Source: Prinsepia uniflora
Lineage: Eukaryota; Streptophyta; Magnoliopsida; Rosales; Rosaceae
Length of the DNA: 64,000 nt
Assembly (NCBI GenBank): GCA_032719365.1
Contig: CM064872.1
Span: forward strand, 74,154,752-74,218,751
Direction: 5' to 3'
Part shown: piece after piece, positions 47,922 through 59,140 of the stretch
Layout: each line of letters opens with the position of its first letter
Numbering within the stretch: the first letter of the stretch is position 1
Program-made: the position numbers and the translations under genes
Notes under the pieces: generated by a model
Database searches by the model: none
What the model saw: only the letters and a program-made list of their open reading frames with translations
What the model was told of the DNA's origin: nothing

Positions 47922-48056
47922 GCATCCCCGATGCCTAGCGTCCTAGACGCTTGACGTTCCAGACGTCATATCTCACGGTATTAAGCAACGCGTGCTGCCC
48001 GGGGTCTCACCGGGTCCATATCTCTGACATCCCCGATGTCTGACGTCCATGACGTC
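47922..48056. repeat. Array of short covarying stem-loops
   Basis: Successive perfect arms: GCATC/GATGC (47922-47934, loop CCC), GCGTC/GACGC (47938-47950, loop CTA), GACGT/ACGTC (47953-47967), GACATC/GATGTC (48026-48040, loop CCC), GACGTC/GACGTC (48042-48056, loop CAT). The same array recurs at about 54541-54677, and in altered form in copies 2 and 3. Confidence 0.85.
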
Positions 48057-48360
48057 CAGCAATCCTGCTCTTGGATCACTATACGGTCCGGTAGCTCCGT
48101 ACAATGAGCCCTCGCAGGCAATGCACCGTGACTTCTCCAGTGTCCCCGACACTGGGAGGAGACCAGGATATATATATATATATCCTCATATCGAGATGGT
48201 TTTATGGAACACATTTTATTATTCATTTCCAAAATATCACAAGGGCCCTGCCCCGAATTTCCATAAAACCGTCATAGGTCCAAATAGTTGAATCAAATCC
48301 GAAATAGTTTATTCAATTCCGTTTTAGGGTCCCCGACCCGAAATCACATATATAAGTCAA

Positions 48361-48498
48361 CTGGGCCCCTGGCCCGATTTCATAAGTCAACTGGGCCCCT
48401 GGCCCGATTCATAAGTTAACTGGGCCCCTGGCCCGATTTCATAATTCAATTGGGCCCCTGGCCCGATTAACAAATTAACTGGGCCCCTGGCCCGATTT
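48361..48498. repeat. Tandem CTGGGCCCCTGGCCCGA units, five copies
   Basis: Units about 29 bp apart, each with GGGCC/GGCCC arms. The partner LTR has only two copies (about 54980-55027), a copy-number difference that arose after insertion or during copying. Confidence 0.88.
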
Positions 48499-50410
48499 CA
48501 CTTTATCAAATCCGTAACCGTTTCATGAAATCATATCCATCCATATTTATGGAAATCAGTGCAAATCCAGAAAACCTCGATTCACGTGCAAACACGTAAA
48601 TCGCCTCGAAATGCATGAAAACATATAAATTCACTGATATCCAAAATAAATCATATAATCCCAATTATAACAATCATGAAACAGTTATGCATGCATCGAA
48701 TTTATAAAATCAATGTCCACTCACAGACCGTTTAACCGAGCGCCTCGATACGCGTGCCATAGGCCTTCCCGGGCCACACCACTAACACCGGGACTCCCAA
48801 TCCTGTCCAAATTACATTAGAGGGTCACTAACCTCCACATTAACATCCCATTAAAGTCCCGTAATTTTCCCGAATTTTTAAGTATTTTTAAACTGGATTT
48901 AAAACCTTCGGACATCCCGAACAATATCGAAACGGGATCCGATCGACACGAAACCAACGCTAAAATGTTCGTTACATCGTATAGGATAAAAGTCATGTTG
49001 ACCTCACCTCGAGATTCGTGTCCACGCGCCGTCACGCGCGGCCGTGAGTGGCTGCGCGTGAAAGCCACGCGCCTGCTACAGTGACTGCTACAATGTTCCT
49101 TCTTCACCCGTTTGTCTGGTAAACGGGTCCGATTACCCGCGATAGGATCCGGTTCAATCACACCCAATTCGACATCAATTCAATCCGTTCTTGATCCTAC
49201 AACAATCATTAACCAATGAATTTCAGGTCTGTGACATCGATCAACATCAACCATTCCTTAATCAAGCCATCAACCCGTGATCACCCAAAACGGGTCAATC
49301 ACCAAAACTCCTCCAATCCTCAACCATTGTCAAATTAACTTCACAGGAAGCTTAAAAGGATTAAAACAAACCAATTCACATGATTAATTGAACACAACGT
49401 TACCTCAATCACCACAACTCAAGCTTGAGTTTTCCGGCTGTCCACCTCGTCCGTTCACGGCCCTAGGAGCCCCAAAGCTTGCCCCAATTGATCTGGTTCG
49501 ACACGTTGAGGTTCCAGAAAGCTCAATCCATCATCAATTAGGCTTGGTCTGGCCTAAAACTGGAAGTTCGAATTTGAATTTCCCAGAACCCAGTTTCGGG
49601 TTTTCAGAGATATCCAGCACCAAAATTCACTCATTCCTTTCATTCTCAATCACAGAGTACTACTCTCGACTCACTCTCCATTCTTTTAATTCAATTTAGC
49701 CGTTAAAGGCACCCAAAACCGTCCTCAAATGACTGTGCAAAGTTCCCCTGCACTGACCCGAAAACATTAAACAAACCAGTGCCCATGTCCTTTTGATCGA
49801 TTGCCAGCACCATACATGTGCAATTCCACCTCAAACTGGCCCAATTAACCCAATTAATTGATAAACAAATCGTGGGATCGATCGCACAAAGCATCCACCT
49901 TCACGGCTGTTCAATGAAACAGTACCCCGTGTGAAATTACAATTCTGCCCTTGTGCAGAAAATTACCAAAATGCCCCTCACGCGTCCTGACCCGTAACTC
50001 GGTCATACGGACCCCGATTGATGCGTGCCGCCTGTCTACGAACTCAGGGCATCGAGACCTTCCTAACGGTCCTCGGTCCTCGGCCATCGGACCCCCCGAT
50101 CAAAAGTCAACATTTCCCCCTATAGCGTCCAAATTACGAAAATGCCCTTGCACTTCCGTACATCATAACTTTCACCACAAACGTCGGAATCGAACGTGCC
50201 ACCTGTCTATGAACTCGTGACGTCCCGAACTACGTCACGGTCATCGGTCAAAGTCCGTTTGACCATCCGAATTAAAAGTTAACGTTTTGCCCACACCTAG
50301 GGGCAAAACGGTCATTTTGCACAATTCGTCCGAAATCGCCCAACTAATCCCAGATTAGTAAATCACAATTAAATATTATTAAATCCCGATATTCGGGACG
50401 GGTCGTTACA

Positions 50411-53400
50411 ACCTTCCCTCCTTAAAGAATTTCGTCCTCGAAATTACCAACAACCTTATTCCACAAACACCTCGTGGAAAACAATTCGATCACACATCTG
50501 TGTACACTTGTACACCCACATACTGGGACAACACCAGCCTCGTTTGTACCCAGACATCCCATCACAGTCATACGTCACAATCAACAACATTCGACCACCT
50601 CGAGTGGACATAATCACCTGATTCGCGATAAAATCGCTTAACCATTTAGCTGACTCCTTCAGCTAGACGGTTCCCTTCCATTGCCAATAAATCCTTACAT
50701 TTGCTCCCATTGGGAGTCACCAAATCTCATTTGTCAGTCCATGCTGACACCATCAGTCAAACTGTCATCACAATACTTTACCACCCTGGTAAGGTTCCAA
50801 TCATCCGCCAGTCAGTGACAACACCACGTACTACATCACTCTCGATGTAGCGTAAGATCAACCACATGATCTCAATTCGCAGGGCAAACCCAAACCTGCG
50901 ACACAAATTAATCTCAATGTCCATAACCGCCGACTCCCTCAGCGAACCAAGACGCTGGAAAATCACGGTGTGATAAAATCACACAAGGCTACTCGTGGTT
51001 ACTCAGACCGCCAATTCACTCATCCTGAGTGTACGTATACCATCAACTTACACAATCAAGTGGTGTAACTAGAACACATTGAATACCAGCCCAGCAGTGA
51101 TCACACATATCAATACTAGGGTTCCACAAGCCAACCGTGGCTAAGAGCACCTGCTCATAAAATCACTGAACCTGACAAGATCAATCTGCCCAGCGCACAG
51201 TATCCAATGTCCAGTCCACAATACAGCCAAACAAATGATATCAGAACCAAGCCGATTACCAACACATTTAGTTACACACCACTGGTACATCCCATGTACC
51301 GCCATTAGGCACCACCCAGCCTAACCAGCATCAATCCCCGTACAACGTACCCTGTACACACCTCAATCCATCAATCTGCCTATAACCACCCAGGTCATAG
51401 CCAAACACGTTCCAATAATGGAGTACATTTGCCCAAACCATCATGAGACAAAACGAGCTCCACCCGTCATCTAGTTCCAATTTCGAATCCGAATTCACAA
51501 TTCCGTAAGAAATCCCGAACCCGAACTCAGACATCATATTTTTAATCCATTTCCAAATCCGAATCCGAAATCATTACTCCGTAAGCTAGCATTGGAATAA
51601 TCATTCCGTACCTAAATCCAGTAATCCATTTTCAAGCTTCGCAATCGAATCTTGAATCGTCACCCAGAAATTCGATTCCAAAACCCAAAATCTCGTTTAC
51701 GTCCATCAAGACGTAACATAACCGAATCTATCGGTTGCCTGTCCAAAACACTCGATTGACTTCATAGGGAAGCCAATCCCAATATCCACACGTCAAAGGT
51801 TGACAAAATCCGACCACATCGGAAACCTACTCAACCAAGTCACAAACCATATGGACTCACTCCGAAAAGAAGTTCAGTCCTGTCATTTACGACTCACATA
51901 TCAAGGTAAGAGTGATAAACTCTCCACCCATCTGGATCATCAAGATCACAATCCATATCCATCGCTACGTCACCCGACAAGTAACATCACGATCCTAGAT
52001 CGTCACATCGACCAAAGTCGACAACATCACAAATCAGATCCACCTAGGATCCACACATGCTCACATAGCTAACAATCTATCTGGAAGCTGATCGTAGGGT
52101 CTTACACCCTCAATTGAATCCTTCGCCAAATTTCCCTTGGTGGAAAGATGACCACGCATATCACCACCAAATCCAAAATCATACAAAACTTCTTGTGTCC
52201 AATGAACCCAAGCCAAACATGGGTCCACCCACCAATGCACGCTCAACGTACTGGTAGCAACAATCATCATCTGCCACGGCAGGAAAATATGAAGTCAACC
52301 CCAATGACTTCGGAATACCAATCACCGATGAGGAAACGAGCACTCCTCTCGTCTCCCAATCAAAACTCTCCCCGAAACGGGAGTTCCAACCATGTTGGGA
52401 ACAGACATGCTCCCAATGAGATGTCAAGTCCAACCACTGGACTGCCCACGTCCATACCTCACTTGGACCACCACGTGTCCAAAATCAATTCATTACTCGG
52501 ACCTCACGTCCGTCAATAATCATGTATGCACACACCCCGATTCCGAACGGGATATCTACAACTTTGCCTGAATGTGCATACCATACTGCCTCCGTCTCAC
52601 ATCTCAACCTAAACAGGTTCAATCCTCAGGTTCCAAGTGATTCACAATCACAAAATTACACGTCAATACCACAAATGGTTTCCCGACTTTTCCAATTTCA
52701 ATACTTCCTTGCACCCTCTGGGGATATTAGAGGTAAACAATCTTACCAATCTCGGAGTTGACAACAACTCCCCAAATCCACTGATTCTCATGACGTAGGG
52801 AACATCGTCCCTAGATTCCCCAAGTTTCAATCATACCATTTTATCCGTTCATCACAAGTCATCGTATATCTGTCGGAACTCATCCCAACACGACACAACC
52901 TCCACTGGATCCCATCCAGTCCAAGACTCAACCACCACTGAGTCGCAGATACCAATCATCTGTTCATCATGACAGAGTCACACCCCAACTGGTGGCTCAT
53001 CGTCATCACAATTGCTGTCACCAGCACCAGCGCTAGTACCAGCACCAACGCACCATCATCAACACTAGTATCAGCACACAGGCATCCATACTAGTATTGG
53101 CATAAAGGTATCACCATACCAACATCCATACATAGCACACGAACACCCATGCTAGCACACTGTGTGCTAAGTTGTTACCCTGGATCTCCGTTCATTACGA
53201 ACGACGATCCCGTAACAGCACTTGTACCCCACGACTATGGGTACCTCCAATTTGACCACTGGCACATCAGGATAATGGACGTTCCCTGAACATCCCCTGA
53301 TCCCCAAGTGTGAAAGCCACACTAAATACCCTCGATAGCCAGTCATCTCGACACAACTGCCGACCAACAGTCATCGTTGTCAAGATCCGTATCCACACAT

Positions 53401-54107
53401 CACACTACCATTCGATCCAACACGGGATTCCATATTTTATCTCATAACCGCATCCGTGGATCAAAACCCATAATCCTGACTAGACTCACTAGAGTCATCC
53501 ACATGGTCATCCACGACCTCAGCCGCTCGCCGCAGCACAAATCCTCAATTAAAGTTCACTTTTCCAGTCCATCGATTATAAATTAGGGTTCCAAAATTAC
53601 ACCCTAGGGTTCCACCGAACCTAACTGCCTTCTGCAGTAAAATCCACAACCTGACCGACCCCGCGGTCCTGACATCGTATAGACGTCCAATCCAATCCAA
53701 TCGTCAACTCAACGTGGGTTCCACCACGAAGGTCATCGGCTAACTCCGATGCACCAACACCCCGTACACTAGCCGACACTACCAGGGTCCAAAACATAGA
53801 CCAATACTCAACTGAGTTTCGTATTTCCATAACATTATTCAAATGGGGTTCCCTGAACCCGGCTGTGCCCAGTAGCACAACCGTCCATCATCACGTGACC
53901 GAACCGATGGTCCCGCATTACCAGTTAATCGTATACAACCCCACTTGGGTTGAATCGCATCAATGCACGGCGTATCGGGCCAAACACACCCAATCCACCA
54001 TTCAAACCCAAAACTATCTATCAGGTTGACAACGGAACAGCAGCCCAAAGAGACATCACACCCTCGTCCTTCGCGCACAAAAGAGCAAAACCTGCTCTGA
54101 TACCGCT
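50411..54107 (-). other. Non-coding internal region of copy 6
   Basis: Begins (in the element's sense) with a primer site and ends with TTTCGAGGACGAAATT plus a purine tract at 50411-50426. It has no long minus-strand frame. A 123-codon plus-strand frame (52148-52519) is antisense to the element and without recognisable character. The region is collinear with 12076-15407. A CACCAG/CACTAG trinucleotide-like run lies at about 53000-53160. Confidence 0.7.
54091..54104 (-). other. Primer binding site of copy 6
   Basis: Minus strand GGTATCAGAGCAGG, preceded by C where TGGTATCAGAGC has T. It matches the tRNA-iMet complement except for its first base. Confidence 0.8.
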
Positions 54108-56932
54108 TGACACGACCCATCCCAATCCCCCCGGGATTACCATGGAATGTGTCATGCTCCCGTCTGACAAGAGGTGTCAGACAAGGGATAACCGATTGCC
54201 ATTGCCCAAACGGGCTTCCAGAGTGCGTAAGGATCGATGTAGGAGGTGTGCGATGCTCAAGTCTCTGCTGCAGTCGTATCCGGAATCAACCTGAAGGGCA
54301 TTAAAAACAAAAGCTGTGAGTGGACGAAAATAAACAAGTCTGTTTAAAACATTTATAAGACATTTATGCCCCCCAGTAAAAGCATATGCATGCACCATAA
54401 ACCACTTTTCACATATTTATTCCGAAATAACCATTAGGGCCTTAGCCCGGAAACCAAAGCATAGTTTCAAATTCCAAAAGTCAATCCAAGAGTTATTTCA
54501 TCAATCCAGTAATATTCATTTATTTATTTTTCCATCTCCGGCATCCCCGATGCCTAGCGTCCTAGACGCTTGACGTTCCAGACGTCATATCTCACGGTAT
54601 TAAGCAACGCGTGCTGCCCGGGGTCTCACTGGGTCCATATCTCTGACATCCCCGATGTCTGACGTCCATGACGTCCAGCAATCCTGCTCCTGGATCACTA
54701 TACGGTCCGGTAGCTCCGTACAATGAGCCCTCGCAGGCAATGCACCGTGACTTCTCCAGTGTCCTCGACACTTGGAGGAGACCAGGATATATATATATAT
54801 ATCCTCATATCGAGATGGTTTTATGGAACACATTTTATTATTCATTTCCAAAATATCACAAGGGCCCTGCCCCGAATTTCCATAAAACCGTCATAGGTCC
54901 AAATAGTTGAATCAAATCCGAAATAGTTTATTCAATTCTGTTTTAGGGTCCCCGACCCGAAATCACATATATAAGTCAACTGGGCCCCTGGCCCGATTTC
55001 ATAAGTCAACTGGGCCCCTGGCCCGATTTCACTTTATCAAATCCGTAACCGTTTCATGAAATCATATCCATCCATATTTATGGAAATCAGTGCAAATCCA
55101 GAAAACCTCGATTCACGTGCAAACACGTAAATCACCTCGAAATGCGTGAAAACATATAAATTCACCGATATCCAAAATAAATCATATAATCCCAATTATA
55201 ACAATCATGAAACAGTTATGCATGCATCGAATTTATAAAACCAATGTCCACTCACAGACCGTTTAACCGAGCGCCTCGATACGCGTGCCATAGGCCTTCC
55301 CGGGCCACACCACTAACACCGGGACTCCCAATCCTGTCCAAATCACATTAGAGGGTCACTAACCTCCACATTAACATCCCATTAAAGTCCCGTAATTTTC
55401 CCGAATTTTTAAGTCTTTTTAAACTGGATTTAAAACCTTCGGACATCCCGAACAATATCGAAACGGGATCCGATCGACACGAAACCAACGCTAAAATGTT
55501 CGTTACATTGTATAGGATAAAAGTCATGTTGACCTCACCTCGAGATTCGTGTCCACACGCCGCCGTGAGTGGATGCGCGTGAAAGCCACGCGTCTGCTAC
55601 AGTGACTGCTACAATGTTCCTTCTTCACTCGTTTGTCTGGTAAACGGGTCCGATTACCTGCGATAGGATCCGGTTCAATCACACCCAATTCGACATCAAT
55701 TCAATCCGTTCTTGATCCTACAACAATCATTAACCAATGAATTTCAGGTCTGTGACATCGATCAACATCAACCATTCCTTAATCAAGCCATCAACCCGTG
55801 ATCACCCAAAACGGGTCAATCACCAAAACTCCTCCAATCCTCAACCATTGTCAAATTAACTTCACAGGAAGCTTAAAAGGATTAAAACAAACCAATTCAC
55901 ATGATTAATTGAACACAACGTTACCTCAATCACCACAACTCAAGCTTGAGTTTTCCTGCCGTCCACCTCGTCCGTTCACGGCCCTAGGAGCCCCAAAGCT
56001 TGCCCCAATTGATCTGGTTCGACACGTTGAGGTTCCAGAAAGCTCAATCCATCATCAATTAGGCTTGGGCTGGCCTAAAACTGGAAGTTCGAATTTGAAT
56101 TTCCCAGAACCCAGTTTCGGGTTTTCAGAGATATCCAACACCAAAATTCACTCATTCCTTTCATTCTCAATCACAGAGTACTACTCTCGACTCACTCTTC
56201 ATTCTTTTAATTCAATTTAGCCGTTAAAGGCACCCAAAACCGTCCTCAAATGACTGTGCAAAGTTCCCCTGCACTGACCCGAAAACATTAAACAAACCAG
56301 TGCCCATGTCCTTTTGATCGATTGCCAACACCATACATGTGCAATTCCATCTCAAACTGGCCCAATTAACCCAATTAATTGATAAACAAATCGTGGGATC
56401 GATCGCACAAAGCATCCACCTTCACGGCTGTTCAATGAAACAGTACCCCGTGTGAAATTAAAATTCTGCCCTTGTGCAGAAAATTACCAAAATGCCCCTC
56501 ACGCGTCCTGACCCGTAACTCGGTCATACAGACCCCGATTGATGCGTGCCACCTGTCTACGAACTCAGGGCATCGAACCTTCCTAACGGTCCTCGGTCCT
56601 CGGCCATCGGACCCCCTCGATCAAAAAGTCAACATTTCCCCCTATAGCGTCCAAATTACGAAAATGCCCTTGCACTTCCGTACATCATAACTTTCACCAC
56701 GAACGTCGGAATCGAACGTGCCACCTGTCTATGAACTCGTGACGTCCTGAACTACGTCACGGTCATCGGTCAAAGTCCGTTTGACCATCCGAATTAAAAG
56801 TCAACGTTTTGCCCACGCCCAGGGGTAAAACGGTCATTTTGCACAATTCGTCCGAAATCGCCCAACTAATCCCAGATTAGTAAATCACAATTAAATATTA
56901 TTAAATCCCGATATTCGGGACGGGTCGTTACA
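54108..56932 (-). repeat. 5' LTR of copy 6
   Basis: Near-identical to 47489-50410 apart from the tandem-unit loss and a short gap. The stem-loop array at 54541-54677 is unchanged in its arms. It ends at 56932 next to GTATA. Confidence 0.88.
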
Positions 56933-56986
56933 GTATATTTACCTTCTAACTTAGTGTTCACTTTTAATTTAGGTACGTACTTATGA

Positions 56987-58487
56987 ATGCACGCTCATCA
57001 GTCTAAGCTTGATCGGTTGAGAAAGCAACTTGACATCTCAACAAGCAACGCAACATTCAGAGACGCACTTAAGAAAACCAGCTCATCCGGACCACCATCC
57101 CCAATACTCGGTGAATCAATAAGTGAGAAGAGTAATTCAGACGAGGAATATATTTTTGGAACACCAGTAGTCATGGCAAGAAATCTGAGTATCCGAGAGC
57201 AGACATGTGCTAACGCAAGTGGCACTACGAATTTCTACATCCAGTATCCCGAGCCTAGAACCAACAAGAAAGATATTGAGCTCAAGAGTGGAGTCCTTCA
57301 TCAGCTACCCAAGTTCCATGGAATCAGAAACGAAGATCCACACAAACACTTGACGGAGTTCCAATTGATTATCGGTAGCATGTGTCCCGATGATGCGGAC
57401 TTGGAAATCATGAAGCTGAAGGCTTTACCATTGTCATTGGAAGATAGAGCACGGGTGTGGCTTTTAATTCTCCCACCCAATCATATTGACTCTTGGGAGA
57501 AGCTGGTTCGGGAATTTCTTACCAAGTACTTTCCTGCCTCAAAGATTACGGTGTTAAGAAAGGAGATCACTGGAATCAAACAAAAAGATCATGATGAGAA
57601 TTTCAGCCAATATTATGAAAGGTTTAAGGAACTCTGTGCTTCATGCCCGACTCACGGAATCACTGAAGGATATCTCTTAACCTACTTCTACGAAGGACTC
57701 AAAGGTTGGGATAGAGGACTACTTGATGCTGCAGCTAACGGAAGTTTCTTAGCTCGGAGTTTAGTAAACGGTCGTGCACTACTTGAAAGTCGTGCACTCA
57801 ATGATGCACAATACGAAGGTGCCGAGCCTACTCCAAGAAAGGTACTTGAGGTGAGTTCGCATGTTATTAATGATTCTAAGTTAGATAAAATCACCTCTAT
57901 GCTTTCGAATGTGTTGGAACTACAGAAGCAAGTAGCCCCGGTGCGTTCCATATGCTCCCAAGGCCATCTTGAGGACCAATGCCCCTACACTGCAAGGGAG
58001 GAAGACCCCGGGATTGAAATGGCACATGCCATTGGTGGATTTCAAGGAGGACCAAGGACCCAAGGTTACAGTTGGAGAGATCCGAACAATGTCCTAAACC
58101 CTCAACACATGATGACAGGCCCAGACCGTGCCCCGAACCCTCAACATTTCCAAAGGCCCACATGGCAACCAAGGTCCCCCGGTTCCATTTTCCAACTTTT
58201 CTCATAATCATGCAAATAATCATATCTCTTCAAATTCTAATCCTGATTATGATAAAATGTTGGCTGTTCTTTCACAAGGGCAGCAAACACTAATGGCTAC
58301 GACTCAGGCTCTTGTCACAGGTCAGCAAAATCAGCAAAAAGACATTGCTGACCTCAAAGACCAAATGGGCAAGGTCGTGGACTTCATGGGTAAGATCCAA
58401 GCTAGCGGGGTGCTTCCACCTCAACCTACACCCAACCCAAATGCAAGACCTGAAGCCAATGTGATTATTCCGCATCATATGAGTTGA
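56987..58487 (+). pseudogene. gag: Athila-like retrotransposon gag, frameshifted
   Basis: The frame opens at ATG 56987 and runs to a stop at 58207. A second frame, overlapping and shifted by one base, carries the rest of the protein to 58487, so a one-base indel is likely, with the C run at 58176-58180 a candidate site. Around residues 97-235 the sequence is a Retrotrans_gag domain: LKSGVLHQLPKFHG, EDPHKHLTEF, ALPLSLEDRARVWL, FFPAS-like YFPASKITVLRKEI, YYERFKELCASCP and YFYEGL. This is the Athila pattern. The zinc knuckle at about 320-332 is degenerate (RSICSQGHLEDQC): the first Cys is replaced by Arg. The C-terminal part beyond the shift is Gln-rich (LVTGQQNQQKDIADLKDQ), likely helical. Gag would package the element's RNA; this copy is unlikely to make an intact one. 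Confidence 0.85.
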
Positions 58488-59140
58488 TTCAAGCACTTCG
58501 TCTAGGCTGATCAGACATTAAACTTCAAGCGCTTGTTGGGAGGCAACCCAACGTATTCCCGAGTCGTGAAGGAGTCATCACTGCAGATTTGCTCTCTTTA
58601 ATCCCTCCACTCTCTTTTATTTTTGTGTCTTTAGTGTTTTTCTTATTTTATTTTCGTAAAATCCTTTTCCATATTTAGAGTCTATGTTCATTTCACTTCT
58701 ACTTTCTTACATTGAGGACAATGTAGAATTTAAGTGTGGGGGAGTGGTTTACAATTTTAAGTGCGCAATAAAATTGTTTTTCATTTAAAAAAAAGAAAAA
58801 AAAAGAAGAAGAAGTTATTTCGGCTTTCTTGAGTCTTTTCGTTTTTTGTATCGAGTCTTAAGTTGCCCCTTAACCTGTCAATGATAATAATGAAGGGAAT
58901 AAGTTGTTATGGCTATAAAGATGATCACTATAACTTGAATTCGTTTGTTAATACTTTGTGATTAAATGTTATAACTTTTAAGATAGTGCATGTAAATTGG
59001 TACATAAACGAGCATGTTAAGATAAGTAAGAATCATTTGAACCTTATGTGAGCTTTAGAACTATATATACATTTTTGATGAGTAATTCATAAGTTCTTTG
59101 TTTAAATTGATATACATATGTCTCATAACTACTTTCAATA
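58488..59140 (+). other. TR-GAG 3' untranslated part, first segment
   Basis: No pol. Contains a GTTGGG/CCCAAC hairpin (58535-58552, loop AGGCAA), a motif common in Athila-type 3' regions. An internal polypurine-like TTAAGTGTGGGGGAGT at 58730-58745 resembles the terminal PPT. An A/G-rich tract lies at about 58788-58812. Confidence 0.7.

Larger units (their letters stand above)
47489..50410 (-). repeat. 3' LTR of copy 6
   Basis: In the element's sense begins TGTAACGACC (at 50410) and ends GGGTCGTGTCA (at 47489). Holds the covarying stem-loop array (47922-48056), a TA run (48170-48184) and five copies of the CTGGGCCCCTGGCCCGA unit (48361-48498). Confidence 0.88.
47489..56932 (-). mobile_element. 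Two-LTR LARD-like element, copy 6
   Basis: LTRs 47489-50410 (2922 bp) and 54108-56932 (2825 bp) flank a 3697-bp non-coding internal region. A perfect target duplication GTATA (47484-47488 and 56933-56937) shows insertion into the TR-GAG leader just before gag. The primer site is at 54091-54104 and the polypurine tract at 50411-50426. The length difference between LTRs is mostly explained by five versus two copies of a CTGGGCCCCTGGCCCGA unit and a 15-bp gap near 49030/55557. No gag-pol is seen. Confidence 0.9.

Noticed and set aside
52148..52519. 123-codon plus-strand frame inside copy 6
   Set aside because: Antisense to the element, Ser/Pro/His-rich, with no match to any family I know and no conserved counterpart in copy 1.
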